DNA from: Schoenoplectus triqueter
Taxonomy: Eukaryota; Streptophyta; Magnoliopsida; Poales; Cyperaceae
Assembly (NCBI GenBank): GCA_964058805.1
Contig: CAXKVV010000458.1
Coordinates: 1 to 26,177 of the forward strand
Length of the DNA: 26,177 nt
Direction of reading: 5' to 3'
Part shown: positions 11,093 through 18,995 of the stretch, piece after piece
Layout: each line of letters opens with the position of its first letter
How positions within the stretch are numbered: position 1 is the first letter of the stretch
Notes under the pieces: model-generated
What the model was told of the DNA's origin: nothing
The model's database searches: none
The model's input: only the letters and a program-made list of their open reading frames with translations
Translations under genes and position numbers: made by a program

Positions 11093-11574
11093 TGATAGGG
11101 GTTAGTACTCGAGACCACCTAGTAGGCTCGAGTAGGCCCATAAACTGAACTCGGGGGCTTTTATAAGCCCATAATCCTTTTTACCTTATACAAATGCCCA
11201 ACCTTGAGAGCCTATCCTCAAGAGTCCTGCTTCGAAAGCACAATCTCAAAGCAGAGAGTCTTCAATATCCTATCGTGACATTTAATGCCATCAATGGTCA
11301 TGCACGACGTGACATTAAAACACATGTAAAATATTAAACACAATAATTACCGCCCCGAAGGCGACGATTGAAATGACCCAACAGTTATATGGCACGAGAT
11401 GGTGCCTATATAAGACCCGACCCTCAATACATGAGGGGGAGGTTGAACAACATAATACTCACATACTCACGTACACATACGTTTTCGAGACAGCTCATAG
11501 AGAAGAGTAAAAGTTTGTCCGCATCCTCATCTCGGTGATCGGTATTTCTGCCTTGCCGAAAATCACCCGTATCA
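11093..11574 (+). repeat. 5' LTR of a Ty3/gypsy retrotransposon
   Basis: The sequence begins TGATAGGGG and ends in CA, two bases before a primer-binding site. It contains a TATA box (TATATAAG, 11407-11414) at the position expected of the U3/R border. No second copy of this LTR exists in the window, so LTR identity and age cannot be estimated. Confidence 0.65.
11407..11414 (+). promoter_or_regulatory. LTR TATA box
   Basis: TATATAAG inside the gypsy LTR, about 165 bases before the LTR end. Transcription of the element would begin near 11440. Confidence 0.55.
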
Positions 11575-11576
11575 TT

Positions 11577-11596
11577 TGGCGCCCACCATGGGGCCC
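11577..11596 (+). other. Retrotransposon primer-binding site
   Basis: TGGCGCCCACCATGGGGCCC begins two bases after the LTR end. TGGCGCC-type sequences at this place are characteristic of plant gypsy elements and would pair with the 3' end of a host tRNA. The tRNA was not identified. Confidence 0.6.
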
Positions 11597-12650
11597 ACTC
11601 CAATGGCGAGCATATATTCAAAAGATGCACAATCCGTTCATACTAATCCTATGCACCCTGAAGGACAGGAACGAGCCTCAGCATCTCTACAACCTAACCA
11701 AAACATTCCATCTCATGCTGATCGTGCCATATCTCCAACTCCTGTCCACCAGCCTCACTTCCAATATCAATACAACCCAGGTTATAATTATGCATACCAA
11801 TATTTTCCACATACTTATCAACCACATTTTTACCAACCCAACTACCCACCACCACGCTCTCAGTGGTCATTTTATTCTTACAATGGCCATCAACATTATC
11901 GTCCTTATTGGTATAATGGTACTACATACCCTGAATTTGGTGGTCCCCCAACTTCAACAATTTTTACTAAGCCAATCCCAACTTCTCTCGACAACACTTT
12001 TCCTCCCACCATATATTAGTCCCGCCTCCTCCGCAACAATCCCATACTATCAATAACAGTAAAGGTCGACAAGCCCCAGGCACCGAGGAGTCCGCACACT
12101 CTTCTGCTCACACTCGTCCTCGTGTTCAACAACGTTTGGAAGATCCTATTGACCTCGCTCAGATCGAGCGTTTAGTTCAAGAAGGGATCGACAAGCGTTT
12201 GGGTGATGATGCTAGTCTCAAGCGTGGCCTTCTTGATATTGATGATAGTCCTTTAGTTGATGCCATATACACTGAAGCTATGCCTACATTCAGCTTCTCA
12301 ACACTGGACACCTTCAAAGGTAGCGATGACAGTCAAGATCCCGAAACGTTCGTTTTCGGGTTCCGTGAAAAATTAAGGGTGTTGGATATATCCGATTCAA
12401 TCATGTGTAGTCTGTTCACAATTTGCCTTCGTGGCGAAGCATGAGAATGGTACATGAGGCTCCCATAGAGATCTATTCTCACTTTCACTGATTTCATTAA
12501 AGTGTTTTTGGCACGTTATGCAACTTTTCAAACACCTCGTACATCTTGTGATTCCTTGTTTGAGATTGTTCAAGGCCGTAACGAAAAATCTAGAGCATAT
12601 GTGAACCGCTTCATCAAAGCTACTCGAATGGTTGACACATCTTTTATTAC
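11588..12650 (+). pseudogene. gag: Broken gag of a Ty3/gypsy element
   Basis: This is the gag gene that would package retrotransposon RNA. The N-terminal part (ATG at 11588, open to 12019) is rich in Tyr, Pro, Gln and His, as in plant gypsy gag proteins. The frame then shifts by one near 12000-12018 and stays open from there to 12444. The second part carries the retrotransposon gag core: an acidic MPTFSFSTLDTFKGS segment, then a GEA-x-EWY-x2-LP motif and an FL-x-RYATF segment, ending in a YVNRFIKA motif. In-frame stops interrupt it at 12442 (TGA) and shortly after the LP motif (TAG, near 12467). Recognisable gag stops at about 12650. No protease or pol follows, so the element is truncated at its 3' side. 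The type is closest to the Tat-like clade, by motif only. Confidence 0.75.
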
Positions 12651-13521
12651 CGTTGGCAATTAAAATCCGTTATTGAATCTTCCTTTTATTTCTTCGCAAT
12701 TCATTAATCTCTATTTAGTAACTGTTTTTTTCAATTGTTAGTTTTTTTACTGAATGGTAGTTACAAAAGGTCAAATTTGTGGTAGTGTCCTGTGCCATCG
12801 GTAATTTATTTTCCGGTTTCTCATCAGTACCAAGGTATTTAATTTCAATAAAGAAGCAAACAATGTAAATAATAAAGAATCTAAAATTTGTTTCTTTATC
12901 GATTTGGTGAACTTACTCCAAATGTATTTCAATTCTTTAAACAGGAGACACTTACCAAGAGTACTAATGAGTACCGCATGAAATTTTAGCTTGATTAAGG
13001 TATAAAATCAATGGAAAAACTGCTCCAGGATTAATGAGGAAGGAACAACTAATGCCAATATTATATCCTGCTCTGTATTCTTTTAAGGGAACAGCCGAAC
13101 AGAGAGATCATAGAAGTCGTATAATTTCAAAAGTAAAAACAAAAAAAAAAGAATTGAAATCGATATTCATTTATATTCTACTCCTTTGTTACTCAAACAG
13201 GGCACATCGGATGTATATATACACTGCTGATTACATATCAATAGGTCATGTGAAGTACCTAAATATATAAATATTTTTATTTTTATAAATTATATAATAT
13301 CATATTATATACTAAAAACAAAAGTTAATTTGGAAGTACTGAAATATAAAAAGTATCATATCCACAATTTTCTAAAAAATATTTTATCACCATATACATA
13401 TCTCATCTCTGCATTGTAGTTCGACTCTAATCAATCCAATATTGTTTTTATTGTTCCTTGGGACCAGTAAAAAATATGTGCTACCAGTACTTGACAGGTA
13501 CAAAAGCGGGGATATGATGAA
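12651..13521. other. Host DNA between gypsy remnant and copia element
   Basis: No transposon hallmark was seen here. A minus-strand splice-donor consensus occurs at 12950-12955, treated separately as a possible exon. The rest is AT-rich. Confidence 0.4.
12956..13078 (-). pseudogene. Possible exon of a disrupted minus-strand gene
   Basis: On the minus strand an open stretch with varied composition ends at CTTG followed by GTAAGT, a strong donor site. One in-frame TAG lies near its end. An upstream AG after a CT-containing tract could be the acceptor. I recognise no protein family. The case rests on splice consensus alone and on a similar candidate beyond the copia element. Confidence 0.2.
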
Positions 13522-13526
13522 AAGAG
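13522..13526. repeat. Copia target-site duplication, left copy
   Basis: AAGAG lies directly outside the 3' LTR, matching 20886-20890 beyond the 5' LTR. Confidence 0.85.
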
Positions 13527-13844
13527 TGGTCTTGTAATGATCTATTTTGATTTTTTTTTATTATGGAAGAGAGAAAGAAGAAGAAAAAGAAAAAAATGAC
13601 TGCTAACGATATCAGAAGACACTTTATTTCGTTCATAATTTTCAATTTTTTTATTACGCATATAACTATATCCGTATTGGACCTTACATAGACCATTTTC
13701 AACATCAACATTACATATTTTCACCATCAAATCATTTCTAATCTTAGCCCAATAATTTTATCATCTAAACATGACAAATATAACTATAAATAAGATAAAT
13801 ATAACTCTAAAATGTACACAAACATAAAAATATTAATTTCAACA
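13527..13844 (-). repeat. 3' LTR of the copia element
   Basis: It starts TGTTGAAATTAATATTTTTA and ends in AAGACCA on the minus strand, and aligns along its full length with 20569-20885. Many differences are transitions. Confidence 0.92.
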
Positions 13845-13853
13845 CTCTCTCTT
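13845..13853 (-). other. Polypurine tract
   Basis: AAGAGAGAG on the minus strand immediately precedes the TGTTG start of the 3' LTR, the expected place for priming plus-strand DNA synthesis. Confidence 0.75.
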
Positions 13854-13859
13854 AATGTT

Positions 13860-15270
13860 TTTATTAGTCATCTCTAATAATTCGCTAAGATAAATAAACT
13901 TATCACAAAGAAGTGTCTTAGTAAAGATATCCACCAATTAATTACCGATCTTCACATGTTTGATCTCAATTTCTTTCTTACTTATTAGATGCCCATGAAA
14001 ATACACCCGACCCAAGAGTAAATGTGTACCCAGATATATTTGTCATGTCATTCATACTTCTGACCCAATCACTATCACAAAAATCAATTAATTCCACACC
14101 TGATTTTTCATTCATTTCAAACATGAGGCCTAATTTTTTTGGTATCTTGAATATACTTCAAAACTCTTTTTGCAACTCTAAAATGTGTCTTGCTCGTTTG
14201 ATGCATAAGTCGAGATAATAATCCCGAAGTATACATAATATTGAGTCTAGTCGTGATAAGATATATAATAAACTCTCAACTAAACTTTTATATTGTGCCA
14301 CACCGGTATCACAATTACTATTCTCTTTTATCAACTTCTCATTCGCCAATAATGATGTCATTACTTGATTATAATTTTTCATTTTAAATTTTAAGAGAAT
14401 ATTTTATACATACTTCTTTTGAGAAATAAATACATAATCTTCCATTTGATTAATTTTAATACACAAAAAAATATTGAATCAATCCAAAATCATTTATTTC
14501 ATTTTTTTATCACGTCATTCTTAAACCCATGCATTATTTTCTCATCATTTTCGATAAAAAATAAATCATCAATATAAAGAGATATAACAAACATACCATT
14601 ATTACCATGCTTGATATATAGTGTTGGCTCACTTGGACTCCTCTTGATTCTTTTTTCAGTGAAATATACATCAATATTGTCATACCATGCACGGGGTGCT
14701 TGCTTTAACTAGTATAATGTCTTCCTCAACCTATACACATTCTCTTCTTCACCTTCAATTTCAAAACCTTATAGTTACTCAACATGCACCTCTTCTTTTA
14801 ATACTCCATTTAAGAAAACTAATTTAACATCAGGTTGATATAATTTCTAACCTTTGTGTGCGGCAAATGTAATTAGCATTCTTATGGTCTCATGTCTTGC
14901 AATCGGCACAAATATCTCTTGATAATCAATTCCGAGTTATTATGAATACCTTTTTGCCACCAATCTAACCTTATATTTTTATACCGAACCATCTGAATTC
15001 GTCTTTGTCTTCTATATCCACTTCAACCGAACTACATCTTTCTCTTTTGATTTTTTAACCAACTCCCAAGTCTCATCTATTACAATCATCTTTATCTCAT
15101 TTTCCATGGTATTCATTCATGCTTCCACTCCAATAACTTGCTCAAAATATTCTGACTCAACAACACAAAAATTATAAGTTTCATAAATATCACTTAATCT
15201 TCTCAATCTTATCGGAGTTGAACTTGGAGAAGATTAGCTTGACTCGACATTTATTGTTGGAGAATGTAGT
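13860..15270 (-). pseudogene. pol: Copia reverse transcriptase and RNase H, broken
   Basis: Read on the minus strand, the region runs from a lysine-rich RT start ending in VAKRYS (near 15000) through the RT palm to RNase H. The catalytic motif is kept as YIDD at 14565-14576 (usually YVDD). An RNase H segment at 14158-14382 contains YKSLVESLLYILSR, the typical YRSLVGSLLY block, followed by a histidine-bearing RARHILELQ stretch. Coding similarity continues to about 13860, nearly touching the polypurine tract. Numerous TAA/TGA codons stand where Gln, Arg or Trp codons are usual, and there are frameshifts. It cannot make an active enzyme. Confidence 0.88.
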
Positions 15271-15964
15271 GGCTCTTTTTCTTCATTATTTTCATAGCTA
15301 TCATCACTTGACCCTTCTTGTGCATCATCTCTAATTTGAATCGACACACTTTCAACACCTTTTTTCTTCCAATCCTACTTGTCTTTCTCATTAAAAATCA
15401 TATCCCGACTTTCAATCATTTTGTTCCTCTTCAAGCTAAAGAGACTACAACCCTTTGATTTAGTACTATAACCTAGAAATACATATTTCTCACCTTTATC
15501 TTTAATTTTGTGTCTCATCTCTTTTGGAACATGTGTATAATAAATGGAATAAAAAACTTTCAAGTGATTCACCGATGACTTTCTATCACCAGACCATATC
15601 TTAATTGGTGTCTTATTCTCAACCGCTTTCGTGGGACACCAGTTTAATAAGTAAATCGCCATGTATGTTGCCTATGACCAAAACATCAAAGGCAACCCCT
15701 TTTCATTCATTATCGTTCTTATCATTTTAATAATTATTCTATTCTTTCTTCCCATAATACCATTTTATTCTGGTGTTCAACCATTAATTATCTTTCAAGA
15801 CCAACATCCTCATAAAATTTCTCAAACTCCTTGAAGTTCTATTCACCACCTCTATCAATTCTCAAATTTTTTTATCAAACAACCACTTTGTCTTTCAATT
15901 ATTTTCTAAAAATTTCTAAAAACTGAAAAAAAGCCTCTAATTTTTGCCTCAAAATATACACCCA
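15271..15964 (-). pseudogene. pol: Copia integrase, C-terminal two thirds, broken
   Basis: The recognisable part begins on the minus strand at a WVY motif (15959-15964) and passes through the integrase core. A DRGGE block near 15820-15850 marks the second catalytic Asp; the following Phe codon is lost and a stop has appeared. Stops occur before it. The stretch 15375-15662 is open and carries the conserved YLLNWCPTKAVENKTP and SVNHLKVF segments and a GYSTKSKG motif, typical of the copia integrase C-terminus. The part upstream of WVY, including the HHCC zinc domain and first catalytic Asp, is missing: the sequence changes to unrelated DNA at about 15965. Confidence 0.9.
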
Positions 15965-16130
15965 ACGGTTTACCCCTGAAATGTCGAAAGAAGAAACACA
16001 AGAGAAAAACTAAGACCTAACCCTGAGAGTTGAAGCAGTACAATCCCTGTATGACAAGAACTGTGTCAATGCCAAGCCAGTATTTTGATACAGCCAATCA
16101 CAATAAATTTCAATGTGATTTTGCTTTCTA

Positions 16131-16291
16131 GGCTGATCAGGTGCCAATGTTGCAAACACTTGATCAAGTCAAGATTTGTGTCAATTGTTGACAAGTAATC
16201 AACTGTTGGCCAAATCACTTTCATGATCATGAATTGAAGGTCAACTTCACAAGACTGATCAGATGCCAATGTTGTAAATATCTGATCAAGT
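16131..16291 (+). repeat. Stem-loop family II, two tandem copies
   Basis: Copy A pairs GATCAGGTG (16135-16143) with CACTTGATC (16157-16165). Copy B, 122 bases on, pairs GATCAGATG (16257-16265) with TATCTGATC (16279-16287). The loop CCAATGTTG is identical. Outside these, GGCT or GACT pairs with AGTC across a one-base A bulge, giving stems of about 13 pairs. Where the copies differ, pairing is kept (G-C versus A-T, or G-C versus G-T wobble). Confidence 0.75.
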
Positions 16292-16430
16292 CTAGATATC
16301 TGATCATAAATTTAGAGAAATTTAATGAAAATTTGATGATTTTTAGATGAAGAGATCTATCAAAATAAATTGGAGAAAGAAAATCAGATCAATCTGAAGG
16401 TCAGGATTAATCAAAGGGTTTTCTTGGGTG

Positions 16431-16466
16431 CAACTTGGAGCTGAAGAGCTATCTGGGAGCAAGTTG
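16431..16466 (+). repeat. Stem-loop, 7-bp stem
   Basis: CAACTTG (16431-16437) and CAAGTTG (16460-16466) are perfect inverted copies, enclosing a smaller AGCT/AGCT hairpin. Confidence 0.5.
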
Positions 16467-16573
16467 GGGCTACCAAACAAGAGAGATACCTTGATGGTGC
16501 TGAGGAGAGTTTTAAAAGAAGGGGAAATTTTGTGTGAACTTGGTGCATAGATATTGTCTCTCATTAAATATGA

Positions 16574-16662
16574 CATGTGGGGCCTAATTCCTTGTACCGA
16601 GTCCACCCGATCAGTGCCACCTTTCCCTTCCATTTCTTTCACTACTACTGGGGCCCCACATG
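16574..16662 (+). repeat. 11-bp inverted repeat, GC-rich
   Basis: CATGTGGGGCC (16574-16584) and GGCCCCACATG (16652-16662) are perfect complements separated by 67 bases. An 11-bp GC-rich match is unlikely by chance in such AT-rich DNA. Confidence 0.6.
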
Positions 16663-16812
16663 ACAGGAACCCATCTTCCTTCCCTACTGCTGCAGCTTCT
16701 TCCCTGCTGAACCCGATCTTGAGCAGAAAATGAATTAAAAATGGAAAAAGGCTCAAACGGTAACGAAAATTGACAAATAATATACCGTTGAAAAGCTCTC
16801 ATTGAGGAGAAC

Positions 16813-16838
16813 AAACTAGAACAATTTATTTCTAGTTT
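16813..16838 (+). repeat. Stem-loop, 9-bp perfect stem
   Basis: AAACTAGAA (16813-16821) pairs with TTCTAGTTT (16830-16838) around an 8-base loop. Confidence 0.6.
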
Positions 16839-17197
16839 AGTGTGCTATAATTCACTCACATTTAAGGGAAAAGGAATTGGTTGTAAAATCCAATTGAGTG
16901 ATTTGGGGACTAATTGGACAAATTGGCAGTTTGGGAGGCATTATGTGGGTCCCACGATTCAGTTAAGGCAGTTACTAGCACAAAGTAACTCCCTTTTTGC
17001 ATAATTTTCATAATGGGATGGGTGTACCGAAATGAACGCTAGTGAAATAAGCCAATTCACTTGATGTTTGAAGAAAGAAGAGCAGGGAAGAGTGAGTTGC
17101 AGTCAAACTGCCATGTCATCGATCTGAGACTCAATTTGGAGCAGCAAAAAACACACCCCAAATGGATGCTAGCCGTTCAATTTCGCTGAAATGCAAT

Positions 17198-17203
17198 CAC
17201 GTG
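17198..17203. promoter_or_regulatory. G-box CACGTG
   Basis: CACGTG lies about 90 bases upstream of the TATA box at 17292. G-boxes bind plant bZIP and bHLH factors. A single 6-base palindrome is weak evidence on its own. Confidence 0.35.
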
Positions 17204-17291
17204 CAGCCACATCAGCGATCCGTGGGATCAGAAAAGCACAAATTGTGCAAGAGAAAGCACAATCAGCACCTAATGAACTTCAGTTGAACCC

Positions 17292-17298
17292 TATATAA
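17292..17298 (+). promoter_or_regulatory. TATA box of the insert's putative promoter
   Basis: CCTATATAACC in a locally GC-richer stretch fits a plant TATA box. Transcription would start near 17325, just before the CT-rich 17337-17370 stretch and the first family I stem-loop. Confidence 0.45.
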
Positions 17299-17454
17299 CC
17301 CCGACAGCAAGAGGAAGCAATGGCCGGATCCATAACTCTTTTACACCCCTTCTTCCTTGGCCCCAATTCTCTTGACTGATCGATCTCAGTAAATTAAGAA
17401 CTTGAGAACTCAGTCAAGACCAAAGAGACAGAGAAATACACAACAGTAATATAT

Positions 17455-17500
17455 AGAAAAAGAGAGAAGAGAGAGAAGAAGAAGTAGAAAGATAACACTC
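17455..17500 (+). repeat. Purine-rich GA tract
   Basis: Almost uninterrupted A/G with GAGAGA and GAAGAA runs, typical of plant 5' leaders downstream of a TATA box. Confidence 0.5.
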
Positions 17501-17638
17501 AGAGATTGAATATAGAGCTCAGAAAGAGAGAGATAACAATTGAGAAACAAGAAAATAAGAAAGGAAATCGGTATAATTGATTGACCTCAGTTTTAAACTT
17601 GAGAACTCAATTTATTCATCTCAATTACTAAATTAAAG

Positions 17639-17644
17639 GTGAGT
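17639..17644 (+). promoter_or_regulatory. Possible splice donor in the insert
   Basis: AAAG followed by GTGAGT matches the plant 5' splice consensus and lies about 315 bases after the inferred transcription start. No paired acceptor or coding exon was identified. Confidence 0.3.
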
Positions 17645-18304
17645 TCTAAGCTCTGTGTATCATTAATTGAGAATTAGCAAGTTTAATTCTTGAAAACTGG
17701 AGTTTGATAGTGCAATGAAAATTGAATTTGTGAATAACAGTATAATATCATGCCGTTTTAAATTTTCTTAATTTCTATCGATTCTTCTCTTGATTTCTTC
17801 TTTCTTTCATAAGCTATAAGCTCAAAGAGTATGAATCTTTTATTTTCTTTCATGAATTTTGTTTAAAGATCAGTAAACATCGATTGATCTCAGTGTTTCA
17901 CTTGAGAACTCGATAACAGTCAAATTTACAACTCGATTTCTTGTTTTAATGCCAAGATTGCTTTGATTATTGCTTATGTTATGTGCATTGAGGTTTATAG
18001 TATTGTTTGAAGTCGATTGATCTCAGCTATAAGGTTGAAAACTCGACTGATTTGAAATTTCAATACTGTTATCGCGTTGCGTCGTTAAAATTGAGCTTCA
18101 AATCTGAAATTAAAAGGAATTGCATGTGTATTTGAGTATGTTTTGACTGAGATAGATGTTATGAAGCTTCTTGAGTGCATCAGTAGCATTGCAAACGAAT
18201 GAATAATAGGAATTTGGCGTGAATTGTGATTGGTACCGATCGGAGTTCCATAATATTAGTTCATACACAGTTTTAATATGATTTTAATCGATTTAAACAT
18301 TTGA

Positions 18305-18332
18305 TCAACAAGGTGATGATACACCTTATTGA
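18305..18332 (+). repeat. Stem-loop, interrupted 10-bp stem
   Basis: AAGGTG (18310-18315) pairs with CACCTT (18322-18327), loop ATGATA. TCAA and TTGA extend the stem by four pairs beyond a C/A mismatch. Confidence 0.5.
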
Positions 18333-18569
18333 CTGCTGATGAGACATAATAATATGGTAGTTTTTGAGTTCAGTCTCTGATAAACCTGTCTCAATGTTAG
18401 ACCAGTCAGGAGCCCCGAGTCTAATTTTGTGCACAAGTTAACCCTGAATCTGTGAATCAGCTAGGTGCTCAGGACTCATGATTTAGTGGTGATTAAATAT
18501 GCTCACACAAAGGGGTGTGAAGCAACGCAGCGATTTTTGCACAAGTAATGCAACATTCAGAATAGCCAA

Positions 18570-18721
18570 TCAAGACAATAACATCTTGACGCCCGTCGAA
18601 GGATGACCAAGACTGTGACATCAGCATGAGCAAACATGTTGATTTCGAGAGAGAAGAACATCATGATGTCCAAAGAGGTGACATCATGATGACTTTGTGT
18701 CATGAACAAGTAATTCATGAC
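18570..18721 (+). repeat. Cluster of four perfect or near-perfect stem-loops
   Basis: In 152 bases: TCAAGA/TCTTGA (18570-18575, 18584-18589); ATCAGCATG/CATGTTGAT (18620-18628, 18635-18643, one G-T wobble); ATCATGATGTC/GACATCATGAT (18660-18670, 18680-18690, 11 perfect pairs); GTCATGAA/TTCATGAC (18699-18706, 18714-18721). They do not overlap, so all could form at once. Confidence 0.7.
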
Positions 18722-18775
18722 CAGTCATGCTAGTAAGATCAAATTAATCCATTGATAAATTTGTCTTCTAGTTCA

Positions 18776-18893
18776 GGGGATTGAACTGATCTGTAGTAAG
18801 TTCATCTCCCGAGATTGTAGGATTGAATCGATATGTAGTAGATTCATCCTCAAAACAGTGAATCTGAACCGATCTGTAGTAGGTTCTTTTACT
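18776..18893 (+). repeat. Stem-loop family IV, three tandem copies
   Basis: Three units at 41-42-base spacing have a conserved 11-base loop, GATCTGTAGTA (GATATGTAGTA in copy 2). Stems differ but pair: TGAACT/AGTTCA (18782-18787, 18799-18804), TGAATC/GATTCA (18824-18829, 18841-18846) and GAACC/GGTTC (18866-18870, 18882-18886). Each is extended by a second paired segment: GGGGA/TCTCC, AGGA/TCCT and AGTGAA/TTTTACT respectively. This is the clearest compensatory pattern in the window. Confidence 0.8.
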
Positions 18894-18995
18894 AACACAC
18901 GCCTCAATGTCAAACCGACTCAGTGCTTCAGGTTTGACTTTGTGTGCAGTTATGTTTTTAGGTTTATGAATCCGCTCAGTGCTTGGAATTCATGA

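Larger units (their letters stand above)
17371..18048 (+). repeat. Stem-loop family I, four dispersed copies
   Basis: Four copies share an inner core of GATCTCAG (GACCTCAG in copy 2), a loop, then TTGAGAAC (TTGAAAAC in copy 4). Each is closed by a different but perfectly paired outer stem: CTTGACTGA/TCAGTCAAG (17371-17379, 17410-17418), AATTGA/TCAATT (17575-17580, 17607-17612), ATCGA/TCGAT (17879-17883, 17910-17914) and AGTCGA/TCGACT (18011-18016, 18043-18048). The inner TCTCA/TGAGA segment pairs fully in copies 1 and 3. Conserved core with paired outer-stem changes points to a structure rather than only a sequence motif. Confidence 0.75.
18393..18993 (+). repeat. Stem-loop family III, four copies in two pairs
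   Basis: Two adjacent stem-loops near 18397-18482 recur at 18909-18993, about 510 bases on. Later pair: GTCAAACC/GGTTTGAC (18909-18916, 18931-18938) and ATGAATCC/GGAATTCAT (18966-18973, 18985-18993, one bulged A). Both loops contain CTCAGTGCTT. Earlier pair: GTTAGAC pairs with GTCTAAT (one G-T wobble), and GTGAATC pairs with GACTCAT (one wobble, one mismatch); their loops contain TCAGGAGCC and CTAGGTGCTC. Stem differences mostly keep pairing. Confidence 0.65.
15965..18995. mobile_element. Unclassified 3-kb insert saturated with stem-loops
   Basis: This DNA interrupts the copia integrase. It has no convincing gene: the frame on minus 16343-16756 opens from a TTG and matches nothing I know. 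It contains many short perfect inverted repeats of 6-11 bp with small loops, from about 16045 to 18993. Several belong to families described separately, in which loops are conserved while stems change in a paired way. Plus-strand signals include a G-box (17198-17203), a TATA box (17292-17298), a purine-rich leader (17455-17500) and a splice-donor consensus (17639). Neither TG...CA ends nor a clean target duplication was found. It could be a long solo LTR or leader of an unknown retroelement, a non-coding transcription unit, or captured DNA. Edges are uncertain by a few tens of bases. Confidence 0.5.

Noticed and set aside
16343..16756. 137-codon minus-strand frame in the insert
   Set aside because: Opens from TTG, no domain, and its sequence includes inverted repeats that better explain its conservation.
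18585..18610. as-1-like TGACG pair
   Set aside because: The two TGAC motifs are spaced differently from the known element, and one lacks the final G.
15965..18995. Insert as a simple solo LTR
   Set aside because: I could not find TG...CA ends with a matching 5-bp duplication, and copia sequence is missing at the junction. Not excluded, but not supported.
15965..18995. Insert as an endogenous pararetrovirus
   Set aside because: Promoter-like and hairpin features alone are not enough; no movement, coat, protease or RT motif and no tRNA-Met primer site was seen.
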